Shown here piece after piece: positions 42,134 to 51,106 of a stretch of DNA of 64,000 bases; position 1 is the stretch's first letter, and the number at the start of each line of letters is the position of its first letter. This DNA is from an uncultured Bacteroidia bacterium (lineage in GTDB: Bacteria; Bacteroidota; Bacteroidia; Bacteroidales; UBA932): NCBI GenBank assembly GCA_902785065.1, contig CACZXH010000002.1, positions 1 to 64,000 of the forward strand. The letters run 5' to 3'. The notes beneath the pieces are model-generated. The model was given only the letters and a program-made list of their open reading frames with translations, did no database searches and was not told the DNA's origin. Both the position numbers and the translations under genes were made by a program.

Positions 42134-43564
42134 TTAAACAAACAGTTCGTTTTTGAAATTCACGAGATATACTTTTTCAACGGCGCGGGTGAGGGCCGTG
42201 TAGAGCCATTTGAGATCGTCCGGGGTTAGGAAATCCTGCCAGAAGGGGTTGTCGATGAAAACGCAGCGCCACTGGCCGCCCTGGGACTTGTGGCAGGTGA
42301 TGGCATTGGCGTATTTCAGCTGCAGGGCATTGAAGAAAGGGTCCTCCCGGACGGCGTCGTACCGCTTTTTCTTGGTGGACAGATGGGCATAGTCCTCGTT
42401 GACACCCTGGTACAGCGCGTTCGCCTGCTCATAGGTCAGGCCGGCGGATTCCGCCTCCAGGGTATCCAGGATGACCTTGGCGACGATCTCCTGGTCCTGA
42501 TAGTCGGGGAAACGCAGGCGGGCTTCCGCGAAATGCAGGCCGTAGCGGTCCTCATAATGGCCGATGCGGACCAGCTTGCAGATGTCGCCGTTGGCAATGT
42601 AGTCCGTCCCCTCCAGCTCCTCGGCGAAGTGGTAGCAGTTCCGGACGATCATCAGTTTGTCGTCCCGCACGAGGCGCTCCTCCCGGAATTGGACCTGCGC
42701 GCGGATACCGGCATTGTAGCGGTTCGCCCGCTTGTTGGACCGGCACAGGACGACGGTCTCGTCCTCGCCGTACTTCGCATAAGCATCGGTCAATGTCTCG
42801 ATGAGTTCGCCGCCGGAAAGACGCTGCACGTCGTCGAAGCCGGCAACCGTCAACCCCAGTTCGTCCAGTGGAATCTCGCAGTCCTCCTCCAGCAGTTCCC
42901 GCAGGTGCGTCGCATTCCCGAGGATGCCGGAATCCGCCTGCTGGCGGACCACCGTCCGGAGTTCCGAGAAGCGGACACCCCCGACGCCGGCCATGTATTC
43001 CTCCGACAGCGCCGGAGAGCGGTCCAGGCCCACGGGCGGCAGCTGCGCCGAATCCCCGACCAGAATCATCCGGCAATCGACCCCGCTGCGCAGGTACAGG
43101 ATGAGGTCCTCCAGCAAGTTGCCCGAGCCGAAGGCCGCGGTACTCTGCCGCTCCCCCGCCTCGATACCGATCAGTGATACCTCATCCACGATGAAGAGCG
43201 TATTCTTCGCCTTGTTCGGCGCCAGGGAAAACTGACCGAAACCGTCGTCCCCATGGGATTTCTGCCGATAGATCTGCTTGTGTACCGTGGATGCCGGGCG
43301 TCCGGTGTACCCGGAGAGCACCTTAGCCGACCGCCCGGTCGGTGCCATCAGGATGACGGGCGTCTTCAGGTCCGTGAAGGCCGATACCACGGCCGCCAGG
43401 ACCGTTGTCTTGCCGGTGCCGGCGTACCCGTTGACGACCAGGATATCGCCCTCATCCGAAGTCAGGAATTCCCCGATATCGCGCATCAGGGCATCCTGGC
43501 AGGACGTCGGCTCGTACGGGAGCCGACGCAGGAACTCATGGTACAGGAATCCTGCCCGGTCCAT
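42134..43564 (-). CDS. RecD-like ATP-dependent DNA helicase
   Basis: SF1B helicase, 476 residues. Walker A VVNGYAGTGKTTVLAAVV (~45-62), motif II LFIVDEVSLIG (~125), MILVGDSAQLPPVG (motif III), VVLCRSNKRANRYN and the C-terminal AITCHKSQGGQWRCVFID and WLYTALTRAVEKVYLV (motifs V and VI). This short form is related to RecD2/Dda and lacks the RecB-RecC context. Role in repair or replication restart is inferred from family. Confidence 0.9.
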   Translation of the reverse strand: MDRAGFLYHEFLRRLPYEPTSCQDALMRDIGEFLTSDEGDILVVNGYAGTGKTTVLAAVVSAFTDLKTPVILMAPTGRSAKVLSGYTGRPASTVHKQIYRQKSHGDDGFGQFSLAPNKAKNTLFIVDEVSLIGIEAGERQSTAAFGSGNLLEDLILYLRSGVDCRMILVGDSAQLPPVGLDRSPALSEEYMAGVGGVRFSELRTVVRQQADSGILGNATHLRELLEEDCEIPLDELGLTVAGFDDVQRLSGGELIETLTDAYAKYGEDETVVLCRSNKRANRYNAGIRAQVQFREERLVRDDKLMIVRNCYHFAEELEGTDYIANGDICKLVRIGHYEDRYGLHFAEARLRFPDYQDQEIVAKVILDTLEAESAGLTYEQANALYQGVNEDYAHLSTKKKRYDAVREDPFFNALQLKYANAITCHKSQGGQWRCVFIDNPFWQDFLTPDDLKWLYTALTRAVEKVYLVNFKNELFV

Positions 43565-43567
43565 AGG

Positions 43568-45016
43568 CTACCCCTTGTGGAAAACGCTCGCGATGACGGC
43601 GAGGATGGGATAGATCTCCACGCGCCCGAGGAACATGTCGAACGAGAAGATGAACTTGAGGGCGTCCGGCTCCGCGTTGTAATTGCCGAACGAACCGATG
43701 GTCCCGAGGGACGGTCCCACATTCGTCAGGGAAGCGATGGAGCCCAGCAGTGCATGTTGGTTCGGGTCACCGATAACCACGCACAGGACGGAGGACAAGG
43801 CAATCAGAAGGAGGAACAGGGCGATATAGAGGATCTGCTGATAGACTTCCTCGTCCCGCAGCATCCGCTTTCCGAAGCGGACCTCGAAGATGGAGGAGGG
43901 ATACAGGGTCTTGACAATCTGCATCCGGATGGCCTTGAACAGTACCAGCATGCGGTCGGACTTGAGTCCGCACGTGGTCGACCCCGCGCAACCGCAGACG
44001 AGACCGCCGAGGATCAGGATGAAGCACGGCAGCATGGGCCAGTTGGCATTGTCGCTGATCGCCAGTCCCGAGGTGGACGTGTAGCTGACGACATGGAAAG
44101 TCGCATCCAGGAACGCTTCGCCCCAGGTAGCGTCCACTCCCTGCAGCTTGAGCGAGACAGCCGCCAGGAAGGATCCGCCGGCGAGGCTGAACAGGAAGAA
44201 CTTCAGCACCGGGTTGTTGAGCGGTCGGAGCGAACGGTTCACGAAGGACATATACAGCAAGCCGAAATGCAGCGATGCCAGGGTCATGAAGATAATCGTG
44301 AGGACGGAGATGAGCGTGGAATGGAAATAGCCCACGGACAGATTATGGGTGGAGAATCCCCCCGTCGCACATACGCTGAAGGCGTGGTTGACGGCGTCGA
44401 ATGCGGACATGCCGGCCGCCCAGAAACTCAGGAAAGCCAGGGCGAAGATGGCCAGGTACACCCGCGCGAAAATGGACACGGACTTGTTGGCCCGGGACTG
44501 ATAATCCTCGCGGGAAATGGACGACAGCTCCATATTGGTAAGCCGCAGGCGCACCGGCGAGGAGTTCGGGATGATCAGGAGCAGGAACACCACGACACCG
44601 AGACCGCCGATGAAATGCGTGGAAGACCGCCAGAACAGCAGACTCCGCGGAAGCGCTTCCACATCCTCCAGGATGGTGGCGCCGGTGGTGGTGAAACCTG
44701 ACACGCTCTCGAACCAGGCGTTGGCGAGGGTGAACGGGCCGCCATACAGCGCATAGGGCAGCATCCCGAACAGGAAGGACAGGATCCAGGACAGGAAGAT
44801 GATCATGTAACCGTCCCTGAGCGTAATACCGTCCGTCCTGCGAACAAAAATGAAAGGGAAGATACCCACGGTGAAAGTCAGCGCAAAACTGATCAGGAGC
44901 GGCGCCAGCGCCTTGTCCCCGCCATCGAGCAGCGAGATGCCTGCCGCGACCAGCATGAACAGCGAGCTCACCAGGAGCGCCATTCCCGTGTTCCGCGATA
45001 TGACTTTCAGGTTCAT
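43568..45016 (-). CDS. trkH: Trk-type potassium uptake membrane subunit
   Basis: 482 residues with about ten membrane segments and the four pore loops of TrkH/KtrB: SVSGFTTTGATILEDVE, NHAFSVCATGGFSTHNLS, TFHVVSYTSTSGLA and ASLTNVGPSLGTIG, each carrying the central selectivity glycine. A TrkA/KtrA RCK partner is not in the window. Its start overlaps the end of the upstream sensor-like gene by 4 bp, suggesting the two products work together. Confidence 0.95.
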   Translation of the reverse strand: MNLKVISRNTGMALLVSSLFMLVAAGISLLDGGDKALAPLLISFALTFTVGIFPFIFVRRTDGITLRDGYMIIFLSWILSFLFGMLPYALYGGPFTLANAWFESVSGFTTTGATILEDVEALPRSLLFWRSSTHFIGGLGVVVFLLLIIPNSSPVRLRLTNMELSSISREDYQSRANKSVSIFARVYLAIFALAFLSFWAAGMSAFDAVNHAFSVCATGGFSTHNLSVGYFHSTLISVLTIIFMTLASLHFGLLYMSFVNRSLRPLNNPVLKFFLFSLAGGSFLAAVSLKLQGVDATWGEAFLDATFHVVSYTSTSGLAISDNANWPMLPCFILILGGLVCGCAGSTTCGLKSDRMLVLFKAIRMQIVKTLYPSSIFEVRFGKRMLRDEEVYQQILYIALFLLLIALSSVLCVVIGDPNQHALLGSIASLTNVGPSLGTIGSFGNYNAEPDALKFIFSFDMFLGRVEIYPILAVIASVFHKG

Positions 45017-45858
45017 TCGGCTTCCTCCGTCCGGGACTGGGTTTCCTTCAGGAGCTTGATCCGGCGGCGGTACTGCCGGTTCTCCTCGGTGAGTTCGGTA
45101 ATGCCTTCATTCAGTTCAAGCAACTGGTCGTCCCCTTCGAAAGTATAACTGTATCGCCGGCCCATGGACCGGTAATCATCCAGCCCTGCGAGCATCCGGT
45201 TCAACGGATTCACATAGTAGCTGATGATGAAGAACATCAGGAGGATCACGAGGAGGACGCCCACGGCGACGGAGGCGACCACCGGCATCATGCTCCGGAT
45301 GAAACCTTGGTCGAAATCCTCGGAGTTCGCCTGCAGGTCGTCGTACATGGCCTGGCTGAGGCGGTCGATATCTCCATTCAGCCGGTTGAAGGAAGGCTGC
45401 AGGCGTTCGAAGTACCAGGTCCGCGAGTCGATGAAATCGGACTGGAGGACCTGCTCCAGTTCCAGGGAAGTGAGCATGTACGCCGAGTAGGAATACAGGA
45501 CGGAGTCCGTAAGCGGGAGGACGTTCTCCCCGGAGAAGGAAGAGCGCAGCGAATCACAATAAGAGACGAAACCCTGCTGGTCGAAGTCCGGCAGCGAATT
45601 CAGCGAATCGTCGCCGATGACGGCGAGGATCTGCAGGTTGTAGCTGTCGGTGACCGCCGCCAGCTTCTGCGCCACGTTGATGCTGTTGATATCCTCGGCG
45701 ATCATGTCGGACACATAGGTGGACATGCGCCTGTATTCGACAAAGGAGATGACGCCCGACACGATCAGGACGACGGCGATGGCGCTCAGGGCCAGCACCA
45801 TTTTCGACTTGATCGAGAGCCGGAACGAATGCATCCATTTTTTGAGCCTTCCGAACAT
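45013..45858 (-). CDS. Membrane protein with a periplasmic helical sensor domain, coupled to trkH
   Basis: 281 residues. An N-terminal membrane helix (MVLALSAIAVVLIVSGVISFV, ~20-40) is followed by a helical periplasmic region of ~130 residues and a second membrane helix (MPVVASVAVGVLLVILLMFFIISYYV, ~188-213), then PLNRMLAGLDDYRSMG and a coiled-coil tail (LLELNEGITELTEENRQYRRRIKLLKE). This is the layout of a chemoreceptor or histidine kinase cut after a HAMP-like linker: no kinase, methyl-accepting or cyclase domain follows. Start at 45858 is preferred, close behind the promoter; the upstream ATG would precede the -7 box. Confidence 0.75.
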   Translation of the reverse strand: MFGRLKKWMHSFRLSIKSKMVLALSAIAVVLIVSGVISFVEYRRMSTYVSDMIAEDINSINVAQKLAAVTDSYNLQILAVIGDDSLNSLPDFDQQGFVSYCDSLRSSFSGENVLPLTDSVLYSYSAYMLTSLELEQVLQSDFIDSRTWYFERLQPSFNRLNGDIDRLSQAMYDDLQANSEDFDQGFIRSMMPVVASVAVGVLLVILLMFFIISYYVNPLNRMLAGLDDYRSMGRRYSYTFEGDDQLLELNEGITELTEENRQYRRRIKLLKETQSRTEEAE

Positions 45859-45880
45859 AGCGTACCTTTTTCTCAACTTA

Positions 45881-45888
45881 CAAATATA
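45881..45888 (-). promoter_or_regulatory. -7 box for the sensor-trkH operon
   Basis: TATATTTG on the minus strand, 22 bp before the 45858 ATG. Confidence 0.6.
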
Positions 45889-45982
45889 ACGTTTTTTCGC
45901 AGAACTTGCTAAGGGAGGTATTTTTCTCAAAAATAATTTAAGGAATTTTCAAAACCCTATTTTTATTTCTAAAAAAATATCT

Positions 45983-45990
45983 TATTTTTG
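45983..45990 (+). promoter_or_regulatory. -7 box for the ROK regulator gene
   Basis: TATTTTTG, 20 bp before the ATG at 46011, in an AT-rich stretch. Confidence 0.55.
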
Positions 45991-46010
45991 CATATCTAAA
46001 TTGAAAGACG

Positions 46011-47213
46011 ATGCGAACTACTTTCCTAGACAAAAAAGACAACAAGAATTCCATTCTGAAAAAGACCATCCTTCGCCTCTGCATCCAGAGCGGGGAATAC
46101 AGCATCGCCGCCCTCAGCGAGCAGATCAACACCAGCGTCCCCACGGTGACAAAGCTCATTGGCGAACTGATGGACGAAGGGTTCATGATCGAGCTCGGGA
46201 AGTCCGGCACTTCCGGCGGACGCCGGCCCAGCATCTACGGGCTGAACCCCGAGGCCGGCTATTTCATCGGCCTGGATATCCGGCATACGCACGCCAGCAT
46301 CGCGGTCACCGACTTCAAGGGCGGGCTCGTCTGCTTCGAAGACAACATCCCCTTCATCCTGGAGATTGACGAAGCCTGCCTCCACACCATTTCGAAGAAC
46401 ATCCGTGACTTCTTCGTGGAGCACGACTTGGACTGGAACCGCGTACTCGGGATGGGCATCAGTGTCGCCGGCCGCGTGAACCCGAAGACGGGTTACAGCA
46501 ACCTGTACTCCTTCGATCCGGACCGACCTATCAACAGGATCCTCTCCGAAGACCTGGACATCCCCGTGGTGATTGAGAACGACTCCCGGGCCATGACCTA
46601 TGGCGAGTACCTTTCCGGGGTGGTCAAGAAGGAAAAGAACGTCCTTTTCGTCAACGTGAGCTGGGGTCTGGGCATGGGCATGATCCTGGATGGCCGCCTG
46701 TATTACGGAACGTCCGGCTATTCGGGCGAATTCGGCCATTTCCCGCTCCTGGACAACGACCAGATCTGCCGCTGCGGCAAGGTGGGCTGCCTGGAGACCG
46801 GCGCCTCGGGCTCCGCCCTCGTGCGCATGATCAGCGAGCAGCTCCAGGCAGGACGCGCCTCTTCCCTCTCCCGCATCTTCAAGGACCAGGGCAAGGTGAA
46901 CCTGAACGACATTTTCAAGGCGGTCCAGGAGGAGGACATCCTCACCATTGAGACCATCGAGAAGATCGGCGCCAACCTCGGCCGCGGCCTGGCGGGCCTG
47001 ATCAATGTCTTCAACCCGCAGCTTGTCGTCCTCGGCGGCAAGGTGGCCATGGCGGGAGACTACCTCCTGCTGGCCGTCCGCAGCGCCGTGAAGCGCCACG
47101 CGCAGACCATTGCCAACCAGGACACGGCGATCAAGTTCTCCAAGCTCCGGAACCAGGCAGCGCCGATCGGCGACTGCATGCTTTCGCGCAGCCACCTGCT
47201 CGGGATTCTCTAG
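46011..47213 (+). CDS. ROK-family transcriptional regulator (NagC/XylR-like)
   Basis: 400 residues. N-terminal winged HTH (LCIQSGEYSIAALSEQINTSVPTVTKLIGELMDEGFM, residues ~25-62), then a sugar-kinase-like ROK domain: FIGLDIRHTHASIAVTD (phosphate loop), VIENDSRAMTYGEYL, GTSGYSGEFGHFPL and the zinc site CRCGKVGCLETGASG (~250). Such proteins repress sugar or amino-sugar operons and are released by the sugar; no sugar operon adjoins it, so the target is elsewhere. Converges on the DUF4954 gene. Confidence 0.93.
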   Translation: MRTTFLDKKDNKNSILKKTILRLCIQSGEYSIAALSEQINTSVPTVTKLIGELMDEGFMIELGKSGTSGGRRPSIYGLNPEAGYFIGLDIRHTHASIAVTDFKGGLVCFEDNIPFILEIDEACLHTISKNIRDFFVEHDLDWNRVLGMGISVAGRVNPKTGYSNLYSFDPDRPINRILSEDLDIPVVIENDSRAMTYGEYLSGVVKKEKNVLFVNVSWGLGMGMILDGRLYYGTSGYSGEFGHFPLLDNDQICRCGKVGCLETGASGSALVRMISEQLQAGRASSLSRIFKDQGKVNLNDIFKAVQEEDILTIETIEKIGANLGRGLAGLINVFNPQLVVLGGKVAMAGDYLLLAVRSAVKRHAQTIANQDTAIKFSKLRNQAAPIGDCMLSRSHLLGIL

Positions 47214-47244
47214 CGGGAAAACCTTATTGACTGTCCATGACCGA

Positions 47245-49224
47245 TTAAGCCCGCAGGCGCGCGAGCAGCTCGTCTCCGAGCGCACGCTTGACACGAATGT
47301 GCTCCAGGACGGCCTGCACAAAGGAATTGGACTCGAAATCGCCGCGAACCTGCTCGAAGTCCAGTTCTTTTTCCTCGCGGGAGCCATCGGCGCCGAAGCC
47401 CGTCATCGAGGCCAGGTTGAACTCCTTCCGGGCGTCCTCGTAGAGCATGTCGTCCAGGCCGATGACCGCTTCCTTCCACTTCATGACGATCTCCCGCACC
47501 TGGGCGGCTGTCACCGTCTCCAGCGGGAAGCCGAAGAACTCGGCATACTTGTCATAGGCCCAGGTCCATTCCAGCCGGTAGTACTCCGCGTGCATCCGGC
47601 GGAAGACGCTGTCCACCGTCCCGAGGTCCTGGATGTCCCCTTTCTCAATCCGGTCCAGCAGGCCATCCACCAACTCCTTCGGGGCGATGAGGCCGCTGAG
47701 GTCCGTCCACTTGCCCCTTCCATCGGGGAGCTCAGGCTTCAAGGCCTCGCGGATCGCCTCGTCCGGGGCGCCCGCCGGAAGGTCTTCCAATTTCTTGATG
47801 ATGGAGTTCCCCAGGAACTTCGTGATGGCAATCCGGTACAGGTCCAGTCCCTTCCGGAGCGAGCTGTTCCGGATCTTCGCGCTGTGGTAGGAATAGACGT
47901 CGGACAGTTCGCCGGAGGAATGCTGCAGGTTCTTCAGCAATTGGATGCCCTTGAACATCTTTTGAATGGTATAAGGGCTCAACAGGTTGTAGTTGATGCA
48001 GTCCAGGCGGTCGGGATCCTTGCGGGCGTCGCGCTTGGGCCACTTCTGGGCATCGCGGATGGTGCCGACGCTCCGGAGGTTCACGCCCGGGACGAGGTAG
48101 GTCGTGTTCTGCTGCTCAATGAGATACGAGAACGGAAGCCAGGTCGTATCGGAGTGGTTCACATGCCGGCCCATCACGAGCGAGAAGGCGCCCACGCGGG
48201 AAGGCCAGAGAATGTAGGAGTCGGACGAGGTCTTCGCGCCACGCTCCAGGATGCCCTGGTGGATCGGCCCCAGCTTGTACATGTGGTTGGACTGGTTGGA
48301 GCCGCTGCCTGCGTTCATGAAGGAGAAGTTACCGGCGATGAGGAGGGTCGATTTGTGGTGGGTCACCGTGAACGGGCCTGCGAAAATGGAGCAGGCCTCG
48401 CCGTTTTCGCCCTGGCAATTGGAGAAAAACAACGAATCGGAAGCGCTGTACCCGTGCCCGAAGTGGCAGGCCTGCCCGATGAAGCAACGCGTGAAAGTCG
48501 CATTGTCCGTCAGGTGGGAACCGCTGCAGATGATGAAATTGTCGGCGATCACCCCATGGCCGATCTGGGCCGGCGCCGCCTCGTTGCTGTGCACGGTGCC
48601 GTTCCGCAACCGGTTCACGCCGCTGATGACCGCGTAGTCCCCGATCCGCACGCCGTTCAGGTAACGCGTGTTGCGGATGAACACATGGCTGCCGATCGTA
48701 CCGACGGTCGCCTCCTGGGATGCCGCATAGTCTTCGACCATCCGGTCCAGGGCCTTCACGAGCTCCGGACGGTGGCGGTACATGGCCATCACATAGGCGA
48801 TTTGTGCGGTAAGACGGTCGTAGATCAGCACCTCGCGGCCGCCGGTCTCGTTCAGGACCGAGACGGAAACGCCGTTGCCGAAGCGGCAGGGGCCGTCCGT
48901 CAGGACCAGGTCCACATTCTCCAGGACCGTGTCATGGCCGATTTCGTAATTGGCAATATAGTTGGATATGTTCTCGATGAGGCAGTTGTCGCCGACGGTC
49001 ACGTTGTGCAGGGTTGCATCATGCATGCCGGCATGCTTGCGCAGCCCGCCCGGGAATTCGAATTCCCGGTCGAACTGTCCAAAACGCACAGTGCCGGAGA
49101 AACGCACCCGCTTGATATGGTCCACCGCCGGGGCGGACGTCAGCACGTTTTCCCAATGGTCCGCTTCACAGCCGGCGGCCTGCAATTGAATGATTTCCTT
49201 CTGAGTAAGATTCCTGTAAGTCAT
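47245..49224 (-). CDS. DUF4954 protein (left-handed beta-helix, possible sugar-nucleotide enzyme)
   Basis: About 659 residues, a Bacteroidetes/Spirochaetes family. The middle shows hexapeptide-like repeats (VTVGDNCLIENI, YEIGHDTVLENV, VGTIGSHVFIRNT, VRIGDYAVISGV, AQIGHGVIADNFIICSGS) typical of left-handed beta-helix acyl- or nucleotidyl-transferases, and HHKSTLLIAGNFSFMNAGSGSNQSNHMYKLGP is highly conserved in the family. The C-terminal third is helical. Function not established. Start at 49224 lies just past the stop codon of the upstream ABC gene; an ATG at 49257 would overlap it. Confidence 0.85.
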   Translation of the reverse strand: MTYRNLTQKEIIQLQAAGCEADHWENVLTSAPAVDHIKRVRFSGTVRFGQFDREFEFPGGLRKHAGMHDATLHNVTVGDNCLIENISNYIANYEIGHDTVLENVDLVLTDGPCRFGNGVSVSVLNETGGREVLIYDRLTAQIAYVMAMYRHRPELVKALDRMVEDYAASQEATVGTIGSHVFIRNTRYLNGVRIGDYAVISGVNRLRNGTVHSNEAAPAQIGHGVIADNFIICSGSHLTDNATFTRCFIGQACHFGHGYSASDSLFFSNCQGENGEACSIFAGPFTVTHHKSTLLIAGNFSFMNAGSGSNQSNHMYKLGPIHQGILERGAKTSSDSYILWPSRVGAFSLVMGRHVNHSDTTWLPFSYLIEQQNTTYLVPGVNLRSVGTIRDAQKWPKRDARKDPDRLDCINYNLLSPYTIQKMFKGIQLLKNLQHSSGELSDVYSYHSAKIRNSSLRKGLDLYRIAITKFLGNSIIKKLEDLPAGAPDEAIREALKPELPDGRGKWTDLSGLIAPKELVDGLLDRIEKGDIQDLGTVDSVFRRMHAEYYRLEWTWAYDKYAEFFGFPLETVTAAQVREIVMKWKEAVIGLDDMLYEDARKEFNLASMTGFGADGSREEKELDFEQVRGDFESNSFVQAVLEHIRVKRALGDELLARLRA

Positions 49225-49225
49225 T

Positions 49226-51103
49226 TTAGGTAATCTGGTTTCCGGTATAGAGTTCATAATACTTGCCCTTCTGCTCCAGGAGCTCGAAGTGCTTGCCGCG
49301 CTCGATGATGCGGCCGTGGTCCATCACGGCAATGTAGTCGGCGTTCTGGACCGTGGACAGGCGGTGGGCGATCACGAAGGTCGTGCGCCCCTTCATCAGG
49401 GAGTCCATCCCCTGCTGGATGAGTCTTTCCGTGCGGGTGTCGATGGAGGAGGTCGCCTCGTCCAGGATGAGTACCGGCGGGTCCGCCACGGCGGCGCGGG
49501 CGATCGCGAGGAGCTGGCGCTCGCCCTGCGACAGGTTGCCGCCGTCGGCGTCCAGGACCGTGTCATACCCGTTGGGAAGACGGCGGATGAACGCATCGGC
49601 ATGCACCAGGCGCGCGGCGTCCCGGCATTCCTCGTCCGTGGCATCCAGGCGTCCATAACGGATGTTGTCCAGCACGGAACCGCTGAAGAGTTTCGTCTCC
49701 TGCAGCACAATGCCGAGGGAACGCCTGAGGTCGGCCTTCTTGATTCCCGCGACGCTGAAACCGTCGTACGTGATCGTGCCGTCCTGGATCTCGTAAAAAC
49801 GGTTGATCAGGTTCGTAATGGTGGTCTTACCCGCGCCGGTCCCCCCCACGAAAGCGATCTTCTGGCCGGGATAAGCCGTCAGCGTGATATCGAAAAGTAC
49901 TTGTTTTTCAGGAACATAACTGAAGTCTACGTCCGACAGGGACACGAGGCCCTCCAGCTTCCGGAGCGAGCCGTCCGCTTCCTTCCAGGACCACCGGCCC
50001 TCCCCTTCTTTCTCCAGGGTGACGCAGCCCTCGTCCACCTCGGACTGTTCGTCCAGCAGGGCATACAGGCGGTCGGTACCGGCGGAAGCCATGACGATCG
50101 AATTGATTTCATTGGAGATCTGGGTGACGGGACGGGTGAAATTCCGCTGCAGGGTGAGGAAGGAGACCAGCGAGCCCAGGGTCAGGGCCGCTCCGGGCAG
50201 ATGGCCCAGGGCGATGAGCGAGCCCAGGATCGCGAGGAGCACGTACATGAAGTTGCCGATGTTGGAGTTGATCGGCATGATGATATTGCCGATCTTGTTG
50301 GCGTTGTACACGCTCGCGCGCAGTTCCTCGTTCAGACCGGCGAACGCTTCCAGGGCCTTCTCCTCATGACAGTAGACCTTGACGACTTTCTGGCCGGATA
50401 CCATCTCCTCAATGAAGCCGTTCACGCGGCCCAGGTTGCGCTGCCGCTCCACGAAGTATTTGCGGGAAAGCTTTCCGAGACCGGTCGTCACCTTATACAT
50501 GAGGAAAGCCATCAGAACGGCCACGACGGTGAGCGGGACACTCAGGACGACCATGCTCACGAATGTGGCGACAATCGTGACAAGTGAACGGAAGAGGCTG
50601 GGGACGGAGTTGCCCACCACCTGCCGGAGCGTGTCCACGTCATTGGTGTACACGGACATGATGTCACCGTGCGAGTGGTTGTCGAAATACTTGAGCGGCA
50701 ACGTCTCCATGTGGGAGAACAGGTCCTTCCGAATGCGGAGCATCGTCCCCTGCCCCACGTGGATCATGATGAGCGACTGCACGTAGCCGGCGATAATACC
50801 CACGAGAATGATGGCACCCAGTTTCACCAGGGCGACGGCGAGCGGCGCGTAATCCGGCGCCGCGGCGGCCGTCATGGGCGTGATATAATCGTCAATGAGG
50901 GTCCGGGTGAACAGGGATGAAGCGAGCGAGGTGACGGATGACACGATGATGCACAGGGTCACCACGATAAAGTTCACCTTGTAGTTCTTGAAGATGTACT
51001 TGAACAGACGGAAGACCGTCGAATCCTTCTTGAGGTCCTTCAGGGTGGCGCCGGCCCGCGGCCCGCGGTCCTGTCCAGGGTGATGGTTGAATCCGGGTGG
51101 CAT
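49226..51103 (-). CDS. ABC exporter half-transporter with the canonical catalytic NBD
   Basis: 625 residues, type IV exporter half. Six membrane helices (residues ~40-340) and an NBD: Walker A AFVGGTGAGKTTITNLI, Q-loop LQETKLFSGSVL, signature NLSQGERQLLAIARA, Walker B VLILDEATSSID with the catalytic glutamate, and H-loop IAHRLSTVQ. It pairs with the gene at 51107, whose NBD lacks the catalytic Glu and His. The signature here is LSQGE rather than LSGGQ. Substrate unknown; heterodimers of this kind export drugs, lipids or peptides. Confidence 0.93.
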   Translation of the reverse strand: MPPGFNHHPGQDRGPRAGATLKDLKKDSTVFRLFKYIFKNYKVNFIVVTLCIIVSSVTSLASSLFTRTLIDDYITPMTAAAAPDYAPLAVALVKLGAIILVGIIAGYVQSLIMIHVGQGTMLRIRKDLFSHMETLPLKYFDNHSHGDIMSVYTNDVDTLRQVVGNSVPSLFRSLVTIVATFVSMVVLSVPLTVVAVLMAFLMYKVTTGLGKLSRKYFVERQRNLGRVNGFIEEMVSGQKVVKVYCHEEKALEAFAGLNEELRASVYNANKIGNIIMPINSNIGNFMYVLLAILGSLIALGHLPGAALTLGSLVSFLTLQRNFTRPVTQISNEINSIVMASAGTDRLYALLDEQSEVDEGCVTLEKEGEGRWSWKEADGSLRKLEGLVSLSDVDFSYVPEKQVLFDITLTAYPGQKIAFVGGTGAGKTTITNLINRFYEIQDGTITYDGFSVAGIKKADLRRSLGIVLQETKLFSGSVLDNIRYGRLDATDEECRDAARLVHADAFIRRLPNGYDTVLDADGGNLSQGERQLLAIARAAVADPPVLILDEATSSIDTRTERLIQQGMDSLMKGRTTFVIAHRLSTVQNADYIAVMDHGRIIERGKHFELLEQKGKYYELYTGNQIT

Positions 51104-51106
51104 AGG

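Noticed and set aside
47214-47244. Terminator between the ROK regulator and DUF4954 genes
   Set aside because: The 31-bp gap has no convincing hairpin with a U-tract on either strand.
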